From Alphaproteobacteria bacterium (GTDB lineage Bacteria > Pseudomonadota > Alphaproteobacteria > CAAGCB01 > CAG-977), in contig CAAGCB010000002.1 of assembly GCA_900768185.1 (NCBI GenBank), positions 62,001-126,000 on the forward strand: a stretch of DNA of 64,000 nucleotides, written 5' to 3'. The notes below the pieces were generated by a model, which saw only the letters and a list, made by a program, of their open reading frames with translations, did no database searches and was not told the DNA's origin. The translations under genes were made by a program, and so were the position numbers. Every line of letters begins with the position of its first letter. The stretch's first letter is position 1. Of this stretch, positions 9,598-17,910 are shown in pieces.

Positions 9598-10388
9598 TGG
9601 AAAATATTTACGGCGTTGACGTGTTTATCGCGGCGGTGGTGCTGGTTTCCGCCATGCTGTCTTTTTCGCGCGGTTTTATCAGCGAAATGCTGGGCATCGG
9701 GTCGTGGCTGATCGCGACGATCGTCGGGTTTTACGCGATGCCGTATTTGGAACCGTTCGCGACGCAATACCTGCCGAAACCGTTGCTGGCGAATATCGCG
9801 TCGCTGGTCGTCGTCACGATTGTCACTTTGGTCGTTCTGACGCTGATTTGTTCCAAAATCGAAAAGAAAGTCCGTCAAAGCGTTTTGAACCGTTTGGATC
9901 ATTTTTTGGGATTCATTTTCGGCGCGGTGCGCGGCGTCGTGATTTTGGTTCTGATCTATTTCCTGCTGATGACGCTGATGCCGAAATATCTGGCTCGGCA
10001 ACAAAAGGAAAGCCTGCTGTTCCCGTATTTGGGGCGCGTGACCGAAAACGTCAAGGAGCATTTGCCCGAGTCCCTGTTTGACAACCCCGCCGAAAAGGAG
10101 GGAAAACAAAAGCCCGACGAAATCGAGGAATTGATTGAAAAACTGAACGCGCCCGCTAAAAAAACGGTGAAAAAATCGAAAAACAAAAAACGGGAAACCT
10201 CCGCCGTTCAAGAGGAAAAGCCCGTCGATCCCGAAAAAAAGGAAAAGGATCTGTTCGATTCCCTGAACAATCCGCAGGTCGGCGAACGGAAGCAAAAACA
10301 GACGCAGGGATATGACAAACGCGAACGCGAAGAGCTTGACCGTTTGTTTTTGGAAAGCATGGACGAAACGGATTCCGTCGTCGAATAA
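9597..10388 (+). CDS. cvpA: CvpA family membrane protein
   Basis: 263 aa. Four hydrophobic helices in the first ~130 residues carry CvpA-type features (FSRGFISEMLGIGSW and LDHFLGFIFGAVRGVVI). The remaining half is charged and Lys/Glu-rich, a long cytoplasmic tail. CvpA is known as a colicin V production/export protein; its molecular role is unclear. The ATG at 9597 shares a base with the radA stop. In many alphaproteobacteria purF follows cvpA; here a second CvpA-like gene does. Confidence 0.85.
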   Translation: MENIYGVDVFIAAVVLVSAMLSFSRGFISEMLGIGSWLIATIVGFYAMPYLEPFATQYLPKPLLANIASLVVVTIVTLVVLTLICSKIEKKVRQSVLNRLDHFLGFIFGAVRGVVILVLIYFLLMTLMPKYLARQQKESLLFPYLGRVTENVKEHLPESLFDNPAEKEGKQKPDEIEELIEKLNAPAKKTVKKSKNKKRETSAVQEEKPVDPEKKEKDLFDSLNNPQVGERKQKQTQGYDKREREELDRLFLESMDETDSVVE

Positions 10389-10403
10389 CACGGGGCAACA
10401 CGC

Positions 10404-11213
10404 ATGACGCCGATTGCTGACAATATAAACGGCATTTTGCTTTTGACGGCGGCGCTGTCCGTTTTTGTCGGCTGGTCGCGCGGTTTTTGCGACGAAACGG
10501 CGCGCTTTGCCGCCTATGCCGTCGCGGGGGTGTTCGGGTGGCTGTTGATTCCCGTCGTCAAGCCGTTGGTGAAGATTGAAAACGAAGCCGCGCAAACCCT
10601 TGCCGCGCTGATGATATCCGCGCTGGTTGTGTCCATGGGAATCAGACTTTTATTGTCTTCGGTGATCAAACGCGTGAAAAACGGCGAATACAAACGGATT
10701 GATCAGACGGGCGGCGCGCTGTTCGGCGCGGTTCGCGCGTGTTTCTTCATACTGGTCGCCGCCGCTGTTTGCGCGGTCGTTCTGCCGCGGGCTGTTGAAA
10801 ATTCGGGCGTTTTGCAAATCGCGTATCAGGGGGCGCGCAACGCGACGCTGAATCTGACGGGCGTCGAAGTGGCGCAAAAGGTTGAATTTGACGAAACGAC
10901 CGATGACCGGAATTGGAAAAAAAACGCTCTGCGTTTTTTGCAAACGACGAAAGTTTATACGGAAAAAGGCGAAAAGCCTTTGTTTGATTACGCTTGCGCC
11001 TATGCGCGGCGCGAATACGTCCGGCAAAGCAAACAGCGGATTTCTTTTGACGATTTTTGCGACGCGTTCCGTATGACGCTGGAAGGAAAATCGCAGGACG
11101 AAATTGCCGAATATCAGGCGCAAAAGACGCTGGACAGAATGCCGATGACGGCGTATGAACGCAGAATGTTGGAAAAATTGAGGCGGGAAAATGCGAAAAA
11201 TACTGGCGATTGA
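10404..11213 (+). CDS. Second CvpA-like membrane protein
   Basis: 269 aa. Its first ~130 residues match the layout of the preceding CvpA: a short N terminus, a helix with GWSRGFCDETARFAAY (compare FSRGF), two more helices, then IDQTGGALFGAVRACFFI (compare LDHFLGFIFGAVRG). The C-terminal ~140 residues are hydrophilic and differ between the two proteins. It is most simply a diverged tandem paralogue. It starts 16 nt after cvpA and overlaps tsaB by 23 bp. Confidence 0.7.
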   Translation: MTPIADNINGILLLTAALSVFVGWSRGFCDETARFAAYAVAGVFGWLLIPVVKPLVKIENEAAQTLAALMISALVVSMGIRLLLSSVIKRVKNGEYKRIDQTGGALFGAVRACFFILVAAAVCAVVLPRAVENSGVLQIAYQGARNATLNLTGVEVAQKVEFDETTDDRNWKKNALRFLQTTKVYTEKGEKPLFDYACAYARREYVRQSKQRISFDDFCDAFRMTLEGKSQDEIAEYQAQKTLDRMPMTAYERRMLEKLRRENAKNTGD

Positions 11214-11835
11214 TTGCGCGCACGGAGATTGCTCCGCCGCTTTGAGCGACGGGGAAAAAATCATTTCCGAAATCGACGAGCAAATGGAACGCGGGCAGGC
11301 GGAACGTCTGATCCCCATGGTTCGGGACGTTTTGAAACAAGCTGACGCGTCGTTCGCCGATATCGATGTCGTCGCCGTGACGACGGGACCCGGATCGTTC
11401 ACGGGGGTGCGTGTCGGGCTGGCGGCGGCGGACGGGATCGCGATGGCGGCGGGGCTGCCGATGATCGGCGTTTCCGTTTTGGACGTTTTGGCGCGGAAAG
11501 CCGCGCGGTGTTTTCCGGAAATAAAAAAACTCTGCCTGATTTTGGAAACCAAGCGTGACGATTATTATGTTCAATGTTTTGAAAACGGCGTTCCCGTGAC
11601 GTCCCCCGCCGCTTTGACCGCCGAAGAAATCAAACCGTTCGTTGAAAACGGGTATGTGTGCGCGGGGAACGGCGTTGAACGCTATGTCGGGGAAAACGGC
11701 GCCGTCGAAATTTGCGCCGTAAAAATGCCGACGGCGGGGGACGTCGCCCTGTTCGCCGTTGACAAACAGCCGCAAGACGCTTTCCCCGCGCCGCTTTACT
11801 TGCGCGAGGCGGAGGTGACGACGTGTCGGAAATAA
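11191..11835 (+). CDS. tsaB: tRNA t6A biosynthesis protein TsaB
   Basis: Non-catalytic partner of TsaD in making the universal t6A37 tRNA modification. 214 aa, an ASKHA-fold protein. The N-terminal ILAIDCAHGDCSAAL strand and the TTGPGSFTGVRVGLAAADG segment are family hallmarks. It overlaps the CvpA-like gene (23 bp) and rimI (13 bp); the tsaB-rimI pairing is widespread. Confidence 0.92.
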   Translation: MRKILAIDCAHGDCSAALSDGEKIISEIDEQMERGQAERLIPMVRDVLKQADASFADIDVVAVTTGPGSFTGVRVGLAAADGIAMAAGLPMIGVSVLDVLARKAARCFPEIKKLCLILETKRDDYYVQCFENGVPVTSPAALTAEEIKPFVENGYVCAGNGVERYVGENGAVEICAVKMPTAGDVALFAVDKQPQDAFPAPLYLREAEVTTCRK

Positions 11836-12266
11836 GAGTTTGCGACGCGTCGTTTGCCCGAATGTACGCCGACATTCACGCCGCCTGTTTCGCCAAAGGT
11901 TGGAACGAATCCACCATGCGTCAGATGTTGCTGATGCCGGGGGCGATGGGATTGATCGCGTATCACGGCGATCGTCCGGCGGGGATTGCCGTTTTCGCGT
12001 ACAGCGTTGATCAGGCGGATATCGTAACGTTCGGCGTACTGCCGGATTTTCGCGGCAAACACGTTTCCGACGATTTAATGGACGAGGGATTTAAAAACCT
12101 TGCGAATCAAGGAATTTCCGAATTGTTTTTGGAAGTCGCCGTCGACAATCCGCACGCGATCGCCCTGTATGAACGCCATGGATTCGAACGGGTCGGGAAA
12201 CGTCCGAATTATTATGTGCGCGGCGATGTGAAAACGGACGCTTTGGTGATGCGGGCGGCGCTGTAG
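11823..12266 (+). CDS. rimI: RimI-type ribosomal protein acetyltransferase
   Basis: 147 aa GNAT acetyltransferase. The acetyl-CoA loop is VLPDFRGKHVSDDL, and EVAVDNPHAIALYERHGFERVGKRPNYY is the usual C-terminal signature for N-terminal-alanine acetylation of S18. The start is a GTG at 11823, supported by a very strong GGAGGTGA 5 nt upstream. Its 3' end overlaps the 3' end of the convergent methyltransferase by 55 bp. Confidence 0.88.
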   Translation: MSEIRVCDASFARMYADIHAACFAKGWNESTMRQMLLMPGAMGLIAYHGDRPAGIAVFAYSVDQADIVTFGVLPDFRGKHVSDDLMDEGFKNLANQGISELFLEVAVDNPHAIALYERHGFERVGKRPNYYVRGDVKTDALVMRAAL

Positions 12267-12862
12267 TTTTTGTTTGATTGCGGAACGAGCTTTTCTTTGC
12301 GGACGGTGAAAACGGAAAACGCGCCGCCGGTCGGATTCAGCGCCGTCAAAACAAAGTCGACCGTTTCGGCGATTTTGCCGTCAAAGGGCAGGTAAAGCAC
12401 GTTTTGCCGTTTTGAAAAGGAAAATCCGCCGTGCGCCGACAAAGCCCGAAAAACGGCTGACGGTTTCGATTGCGGAACGCCGTTGATGCGGAATCGGAAA
12501 AACGCGTCGTTTTTGATTGTCAGCAGGAATGCGCCGTCGGGTTTTAAAACGCGGTAGGCTTCTTTGATTAAAAAATCCCGCTTTTCATAAACGGCGTTGT
12601 TGGTTTCGGCAATGAAAACGGCGTCAAGCGATTGCGCTTCGCCCAGCGAAAAAATCGGGGATTCGTCGGGCGGAACGTCGCGCCGCAGAACAAAATCGGG
12701 TCTGTTTTTGGAAAAGACGCCGTCGAAAAAAGCCGAAGATCCGATCGCCGCCGCCCGAATGCCGTTAAATCCGGCGACATCGAAAACGGTTCGAAACCGT
12801 TTTGCCGCGCGTCGTCCGGCGTGCGAAAACCAAAAACGGTCAAACGTCTGAAAAGCTTTCAT
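12212..12862 (-). CDS. Class I SAM-dependent methyltransferase (alphaproteobacterial family)
   Basis: 216 aa. The pattern FDRFWFSHAGRRAAKRF, then a glycine-poor nucleotide-binding region, then EAYRVLKPDGAFLL, resembles the alphaproteobacterial methyltransferase family often encoded beside gloB. In that family the start is F-Y-x-T-P-L-G-R and the LxPGG loop is followed by PNR. The glycine-rich motif I is weak here (AAAIGSSAFFDGVF), so activity is uncertain. I chose the ATG at 12862 because GGGGA lies upstream and the family alignment starts there. It overlaps the mscS gene by 23 bp. Confidence 0.6.
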   Translation of the reverse strand: MKAFQTFDRFWFSHAGRRAAKRFRTVFDVAGFNGIRAAAIGSSAFFDGVFSKNRPDFVLRRDVPPDESPIFSLGEAQSLDAVFIAETNNAVYEKRDFLIKEAYRVLKPDGAFLLTIKNDAFFRFRINGVPQSKPSAVFRALSAHGGFSFSKRQNVLYLPFDGKIAETVDFVLTALNPTGGAFSVFTVRKEKLVPQSNKNYSAARITKASVFTSPRT

Positions 12863-13679
12863 TTCGACCGTCCCCGTTTTTGACCAGAATTTCGCGGCGG
12901 ACAAGGGGCGGTTTGATTTCGCCTTGTTCGACAAGGCGGCGAATCTTTTCGTTGACGCTCCATTGTACGTCCCAAAATTCGCTGTTTTTCACCCAGCCGC
13001 GCAGTTCCAGACGGGTGGAATCGAAATTCAGCTGTTTAACCAGAATTTGCGGCGTCGGATCGTCCAAAAAACGCTTTTCGTCGCGAACGATGCGGCGCAT
13101 GGCGTCGACCGCGCTTTGCAGGGAATCGAAATAAGACAAATCGATGCCCGCTTCGACACGGCGTTTTTTGTTGCGCGAATAATTGACGATCGGAACCGTC
13201 CAAAACAGATTGTTCGGCATGCAGACGTACACGCCGGCAAAAGTTTGAAGCCGCGTCGTGAACAGACCGATTTCTTTGATTGTTCCCGCCGTCGATCCGA
13301 TTTCGACGGCGTCGCCGTTTTTAAACGGGCGCAGAAACAGCAGCATCAGTCCGGACGCCATATTGGAAATCGCGTCTTTCAGCGCGAAGCCGATCGACAG
13401 TCCGCCGACGCCGATCAACGTGACGATGCTGGCGGTGTTGATGCCGAACAGGTTTAAAATGAACAATCCGCCGATGCCGTACACCCCGTATTGAATGATC
13501 AGCGTCGCGACGGGCAGAAAAGTATCGTCGACGTTTTTGATTTTGTGGACGCCCTTGTCCAGCGAAACCGCGATAAAGCGCGATACGACGGACGACGCGA
13601 ACAAAATGCCGCCCGCCAGCAGGACTTTGTACAAAATAGGCAGCAGGAAAGACAAATGCTGGTTTAAAAAAGAAAACAT
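12840..13679 (-). CDS. MscS-family mechanosensitive ion channel
   Basis: 279 aa. Three N-terminal hydrophobic helices end in the pore-lining, Gly/Ala-rich GVGGLSIGFALKDAISNMASG, followed by the beta domain (LRPFKNGDAVEIG) and the C-terminal alpha/beta domain. Inner-membrane channel for osmotic downshock. The ATG at 13679 has GGAGG 5 nt upstream; a more upstream start would have none. Confidence 0.9.
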   Translation of the reverse strand: MFSFLNQHLSFLLPILYKVLLAGGILFASSVVSRFIAVSLDKGVHKIKNVDDTFLPVATLIIQYGVYGIGGLFILNLFGINTASIVTLIGVGGLSIGFALKDAISNMASGLMLLFLRPFKNGDAVEIGSTAGTIKEIGLFTTRLQTFAGVYVCMPNNLFWTVPIVNYSRNKKRRVEAGIDLSYFDSLQSAVDAMRRIVRDEKRFLDDPTPQILVKQLNFDSTRLELRGWVKNSEFWDVQWSVNEKIRRLVEQGEIKPPLVRREILVKNGDGRNESFSDV

Positions 13680-13749
13680 CGCGCCTCCGTTGTTTTTTTT
13701 TGCACGATTCAAGATAGCACGCCGGACGCCGGACGTCCATAAAAACGCT

Positions 13750-14421
13750 TTACGGTCGCGGTTCGGCGGGAACGGTTGGGGGCGGTGTCGGGGCGGCGGG
13801 CGGCGTCGAAACGGTCTTTTCCGGCAAGGCGCGGCGTTTTTTTCGCGTTCGTGTTTTTACGGTCGCGGCTCTGGCGGCGGCGAGGGCGGCTTTTCTCTTT
13901 TCCTTTTTACGGCGGGCGGCGGATTCTTTGGCGGCTTTCAGCTGTTCGAAACGGCGCAGTTCCAAATCCATCAGGCGGCAGCGGTGGCGTTTCGCGTCCC
14001 AGGTGATGTTCGCCGCGCGGCAGGATTCGATGGTTTGGGCTTTGTCGGTCGCGGGCATGAACAGATTGACGCTTTCTCCCGCCGCCCACAGGAACACGAC
14101 GACGAACGGCGCGATCAGCCCGCGGCGCAGTGTTCTTTGCCGGATCAGCAGTTCATAGCACAAAAATCCGCCGATAACGAAAACCAGCGTTTCAAACGAC
14201 AGCGCGAACCAAAACTGTTTTTCGGCGGAAACTTTGTCGATAAATTCCGGTTCGGTCGGAAAAGCGGCGACGATATCCCCGAAGTCAAACGGTTCGTTGA
14301 TCCATAAACGGACGGTTTTGGCCCCCAATCCGGCAAGCAACGCCAAATTCCCCGCGAACAGCAGGTTTTCGATTGCCGAAACGCCGATTTTTTTTATTCG
14401 CGAAAACAAACCGCCCCGCAT
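13750..14421 (-). CDS. Unknown membrane protein with basic C-terminal tail
   Basis: 223 aa. I do not recognise the family. Three hydrophobic helices are visible at roughly residues 16-34, 72-92 and 100-118. A Cys-containing stretch (ESCRAANITWDAKRHRCRL) follows. The last ~75 residues are Lys/Arg/Ala-rich, with a predicted helix, and end in a Pro-rich tail. Separated from mscS by 70 nt; cotranscription is possible. Confidence 0.6.
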   Translation of the reverse strand: MRGGLFSRIKKIGVSAIENLLFAGNLALLAGLGAKTVRLWINEPFDFGDIVAAFPTEPEFIDKVSAEKQFWFALSFETLVFVIGGFLCYELLIRQRTLRRGLIAPFVVVFLWAAGESVNLFMPATDKAQTIESCRAANITWDAKRHRCRLMDLELRRFEQLKAAKESAARRKKEKRKAALAAARAATVKTRTRKKRRALPEKTVSTPPAAPTPPPTVPAEPRP

Positions 14422-14500
14422 CGTATTTCCGTTACCACACTTTTCTTTTTTAGCCGTTCCGGCGCGAAAAGAAAAGAATTTTCGGCGTTTTCAAAAAAGC

Positions 14501-14529
14501 TTGTCGAAAGTGCGGCGGCAGTATATTCT
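14501..14529 (+). promoter_or_regulatory. Candidate promoter of the GDH gene
   Basis: TTGTCG and TATTCT separated by 17 nt, ending about 36 nt before the ATG of the glutamate dehydrogenase gene. Confidence 0.5.
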
Positions 14530-14564
14530 GAACCCGAATTTTAATTTAATCCAGAGAGTATCTC

Positions 14565-16895
14565 ATGCTTTTCAATCGTCAAGATTTCCTGCTGAACGCC
14601 TTTGCCTCTTATGTCCGTCAAACGACAATCGCGACAAAACGCGCGGTTTTGCAGGCTTATCGGGAAAATCCCGAAATCACGGAAATGTTCTTGCGCTATT
14701 TTGACGCGAAATTCAATCCGGTTAAAGCCGCCGATCGCGAATTCGAACCGCTGGAACGCGAAATCGACGCCTCAATGCCGAAAAACACGGCGTTAAAGGC
14801 GGTTTGGTCTGTTTTAAAGGCGATGCTGCGGACAAACTTTTTTCAAAACGGCGGCGGCAAGGATTACCTGTCGTTCAAGCTTGCGTCGCGTGAAATTCAT
14901 CATCTGCCGAAACCGAAACCCATGGCGGAGATTTTCGTTTATTCCGACGACGTGGACGCTGTTCATCTGCGCTTTGGAAAAATCGCGCGCGGCGGAATCC
15001 GCTGGTCGAACAGAAAAGAGGATTTCCGCACCGAAATTCTGGGACTGGTCAAGGCGCAACAGGTTAAAAACGTCGTCATCGTCCCCGTCGGATCCAAGGG
15101 CGGATTTTTTCCGAAACACCCGCCTGAAAACGGCACAAGGGAAGAAGTCCGCGAATATGCCGTGAACGCTTATAAAACCATGATTCGCGGGCTGCTGGAT
15201 CTTACCGACAATATCGTTTCGGGCAAGGTCGTCCCCCCGCGCGACGTTGTGCGCTATGACAACGACGATCCGTATCTGGTCGTCGCGGCGGACAAGGGAA
15301 CGGCTGACTTTTCCGATATCGCCAACGGTTTGTCGCGGGAATACGGCTATTGGCTGGACGACGCGTTCGCTTCGGGCGGTTCGACGGGGTTCAGTCACAA
15401 AGGCATGGCGATTACCGCCAAAGGATCGTGGGAAAGCGTCAAACGCCATTTCCGCGAAACGGGCGTCGATTGCCAGAAACAGGAATTTACCGCCGTCGGC
15501 GTCGGATCCATGGCGGGCGACGTGTTCGGAAACGCGATGCTGTGTTCGCCGTATATGAAATTGATCGCGGCGTTCAACTCGTCGTCGATTTTCATCGATC
15601 CGAATCCCGATATGACCGTGTCGTTCAAAGAACGCGAACGTCTGTTCAAAGCCGAAGCGGGTTGGGTCGATTACGACCGTTCGCTGTTGTCCGCGGGCGG
15701 CGGCGTCTACAGTCGCAAGGAAAAACTGATCACGATTTCCAAAGAGGCGTGCGCCGTTTTGGGCGTTTCGCAAACCGTTTTGACGCCCGACGATTTGATC
15801 AAGGCGATTCTTTCCGCTCCCGTTGATTTGCTGTATTTCGGCGGTATCGGAACTTATGTCAAATCCGATGCGGAAACGCAAATGGACGCCAAAGACGGCG
15901 CAAATGCGAACTGCCGCATCGACGCGCCGCAAATCCGCGCGAAAATCGTCGCCGAGGGCGCAAATCTGGGCTTGACGCAAAAGGCGCGCGTTCAATACGC
16001 GATGAACGGCGGGCGACTGAACACGGACGCCGTGGACAATTCCGGCGGCGTTGACTGCTCCGACCACGAAGTCAACATCAAAATCATGCTGAACATGATG
16101 GTGGATGACGGCAAAATGACGCGCGCGGAACGCGACAAACTGCTGAAATCCATGCAGGACGACGTGTCCGAACTGGTTTTGCGCGACAATTATCTGCAAA
16201 CGCAAATTATTTCCTATATGCGTCATCGCGGCGCGAAAAGCGTCCCCGGCAATAAAAAGCTGATGCGCGAGCTGGAACGGGACGATCGTTTGGATCGCGC
16301 TTTGGAATCTTTGCCGCAGGACACGGAACTGGACGTCCGCTTTACGCACGGACAGGGCTTGACGCGTCCCGAATTGGCGGTTTTGATGGCTTATGCGAAA
16401 CTGAGCCTGCACGACGTCGTTTTAAACAGCGATCTGCCGGACGATCCGTTCGTTGAAAACAGCCTGTTGCCGCTGTATTTCCCCAAAGTGTTGCGTGAAA
16501 CGGCGAAGGAATACATTTCGAAACACACGTTGCGCCGTGAAATCATCGCGACGATGATCGCCAACAACCTGATCAACCGTGTCGGTGTGAATTTTATCGG
16601 TAAAATGCGGGGGGAAAGCGGCGCGCCGTTCGTTTCCGTCGTCAAAGCCTACCTGATTGTGTCCGAAGCGTACAAAACGGAATCCCTGTTTTCGATGATC
16701 GAAGCCAAGGACGGCGCGATCCCCGCCGACAAACAGTCCGACGAAATGCGCCGGATTGTCGCCGAAATCGAAAACATGACGCTGACGGTTCTGCGCAACG
16801 GCATGGACGAGGACGATGTCGCGGGTGAAATCAAGGAATGGGAAAAACGCCAAGACGAAAAGTTCAGCGCGTTGCGCGCCGATTTTTCGGCTTGA
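14565..16895 (+). CDS. NAD-specific glutamate dehydrogenase, shortened to the catalytic half
   Basis: 776 aa. It matches the catalytic part of the large bacterial NAD-GDH family, whose members are about 1600 aa. GKIARGGIRWSNRKEDFRTE, VIVPVGSKGGFF, DKGTADFSDIAN, TAVGVGSMAGDVFGN and KIVAEGANLG are all intact. The large N-terminal regulatory region with ACT-like modules is missing. A TAA stop lies in frame just upstream of the ATG, and AGAGAG precedes it, so this is a genuine start and not a simple frameshift within the visible sequence. Expected reaction: L-glutamate + NAD to 2-oxoglutarate + ammonia + NADH. It is followed after 16 nt by the RluA-like gene. Confidence 0.88.
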   Translation: MLFNRQDFLLNAFASYVRQTTIATKRAVLQAYRENPEITEMFLRYFDAKFNPVKAADREFEPLEREIDASMPKNTALKAVWSVLKAMLRTNFFQNGGGKDYLSFKLASREIHHLPKPKPMAEIFVYSDDVDAVHLRFGKIARGGIRWSNRKEDFRTEILGLVKAQQVKNVVIVPVGSKGGFFPKHPPENGTREEVREYAVNAYKTMIRGLLDLTDNIVSGKVVPPRDVVRYDNDDPYLVVAADKGTADFSDIANGLSREYGYWLDDAFASGGSTGFSHKGMAITAKGSWESVKRHFRETGVDCQKQEFTAVGVGSMAGDVFGNAMLCSPYMKLIAAFNSSSIFIDPNPDMTVSFKERERLFKAEAGWVDYDRSLLSAGGGVYSRKEKLITISKEACAVLGVSQTVLTPDDLIKAILSAPVDLLYFGGIGTYVKSDAETQMDAKDGANANCRIDAPQIRAKIVAEGANLGLTQKARVQYAMNGGRLNTDAVDNSGGVDCSDHEVNIKIMLNMMVDDGKMTRAERDKLLKSMQDDVSELVLRDNYLQTQIISYMRHRGAKSVPGNKKLMRELERDDRLDRALESLPQDTELDVRFTHGQGLTRPELAVLMAYAKLSLHDVVLNSDLPDDPFVENSLLPLYFPKVLRETAKEYISKHTLRREIIATMIANNLINRVGVNFIGKMRGESGAPFVSVVKAYLIVSEAYKTESLFSMIEAKDGAIPADKQSDEMRRIVAEIENMTLTVLRNGMDEDDVAGEIKEWEKRQDEKFSALRADFSA

Positions 16896-16911
16896 TTTCA
16901 GGGGGAAAACG

Positions 16912-17709
16912 ATGAAAAAAACTTGGTTGGCGACGATCGGGCTGACATTGCTGGCGGCGTGCCGTTTGGAACCGCTGGACACGGACGCCGTTCGTCCGAT
17001 GAGCTGCGCCGAAATCGCCAAATCGGTTAAAATCGTCTTCGAGGACGCCGACGTGCTGGTCGTGAACAAGCCGTCGGGCGTTCCCGTTTTCGCCGCGAAA
17101 GACGGCAGGGAAAATTTGAACGTTCTTTTGCGGCGCAAGGCGGTTTGCGAAAATGCCGCGGCGGAAAAAGCTTTTCCCGTCGTTGATGTCGATTCTGACG
17201 CGCACGGATTGGTTCTGTTCGCAAAAAACGAATTTCAGCGCGATTTTTTGCGTGAACAGGCGGCGAACGGCGGTATCGAAATGAAATTCCGCGCGGTCGC
17301 CGAACGGACGTTTCCCGTCGAAAACGGCGTTATCGACAGGTCTTTGACGGTCGGTGAAGACGGCAAAACCCGTCCCGCGCCGTTCGGACAGGGCGTGAAA
17401 GCCGAAACGGAATACAGGGTGGTCAAACGTCCGGGGCGGTCGAGTTATGTCGACATTTATCCGAAAACGGTTTTCCCGCATCAGATTCGCGCGCATTTCG
17501 CCTATATCAAACACCCGCTGTTCGCGGACGCGCTTTACGGCGCGACGTACAGCCGCGAATTTCAAAACAACGCGCTGTTGCAGGCGTATTACCTGAGATT
17601 CAAAAAAGGCGATTCGAAAGAGGTGCTGGAAATCGAACTGTCCCCGTCCGAACAAATCATGCGGGCATTTGATTTTGCCGAACGCGAACAGGCGGAAAAC
17701 GCCGGATAA
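16912..17709 (+). CDS. RluA-like pseudouridine synthase domain behind a lipoprotein signal
   Basis: 265 aa. From residue ~38 it follows the RluA/RsuA fold: FEDADVLVVNKPSGVPV, then PVVDVDSDAHGLVLFAKN, and PHQIRAHFAYIKHPLFADALYG. In active enzymes the catalytic segment is H-R-L-D; here it reads V-D-V-D, so the Asp (94) is kept while the conserved His and Arg are lost. The N terminus (MKKTWLATIGLTLLAAC) is a textbook lipoprotein signal with Cys17 in an LAAC lipobox. The ATG at 16912 has GGGGGA upstream. RNA modification outside the cytoplasm would make no sense, so either the signal is not used or the domain has a new role. Confidence 0.75.
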   Translation: MKKTWLATIGLTLLAACRLEPLDTDAVRPMSCAEIAKSVKIVFEDADVLVVNKPSGVPVFAAKDGRENLNVLLRRKAVCENAAAEKAFPVVDVDSDAHGLVLFAKNEFQRDFLREQAANGGIEMKFRAVAERTFPVENGVIDRSLTVGEDGKTRPAPFGQGVKAETEYRVVKRPGRSSYVDIYPKTVFPHQIRAHFAYIKHPLFADALYGATYSREFQNNALLQAYYLRFKKGDSKEVLEIELSPSEQIMRAFDFAEREQAENAG

Positions 17710-17771
17710 ATCGTATCGGTTTAAAAAAAGATGACTTTTATCACTTATTCCTACCCAAAAGGCGGAATTTG

Positions 17772-17780
17772 TGGTATAAA
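17772..17780 (+). promoter_or_regulatory. Candidate extended -10 promoter of carD
   Basis: TGGTATAAA (TGn followed by a near-consensus -10 at 17775-17780). No good -35 is present, as expected for an extended -10. It predicts a carD leader of about 120 nt. Confidence 0.5.
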
Positions 17781-17794
17781 GATCGTATCCTTCG

Positions 17795-17821
17795 GGGAAA
17801 CCTTGCGTTTCCCTTTATTTT
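17795..17821 (+). terminator. Terminator-like hairpin in the carD leader
   Basis: GGGAAAC and GTTTCCC pair over a 5-nt loop and are followed by TTTATTTT. It lies downstream of the predicted carD -10, so it could be the terminator of the upstream gdh/RluA-like unit, an attenuator inside the carD leader, or both. Confidence 0.5.
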
Positions 17822-17910
17822 ACAATCGGGCGTCGCGGGACGGTTCGCAAGATCGGGAAAAGATCCCGTCGCGCGGTGTCAGGTGAACTTTGAAAACAGG
17901 ATACTAAAAA

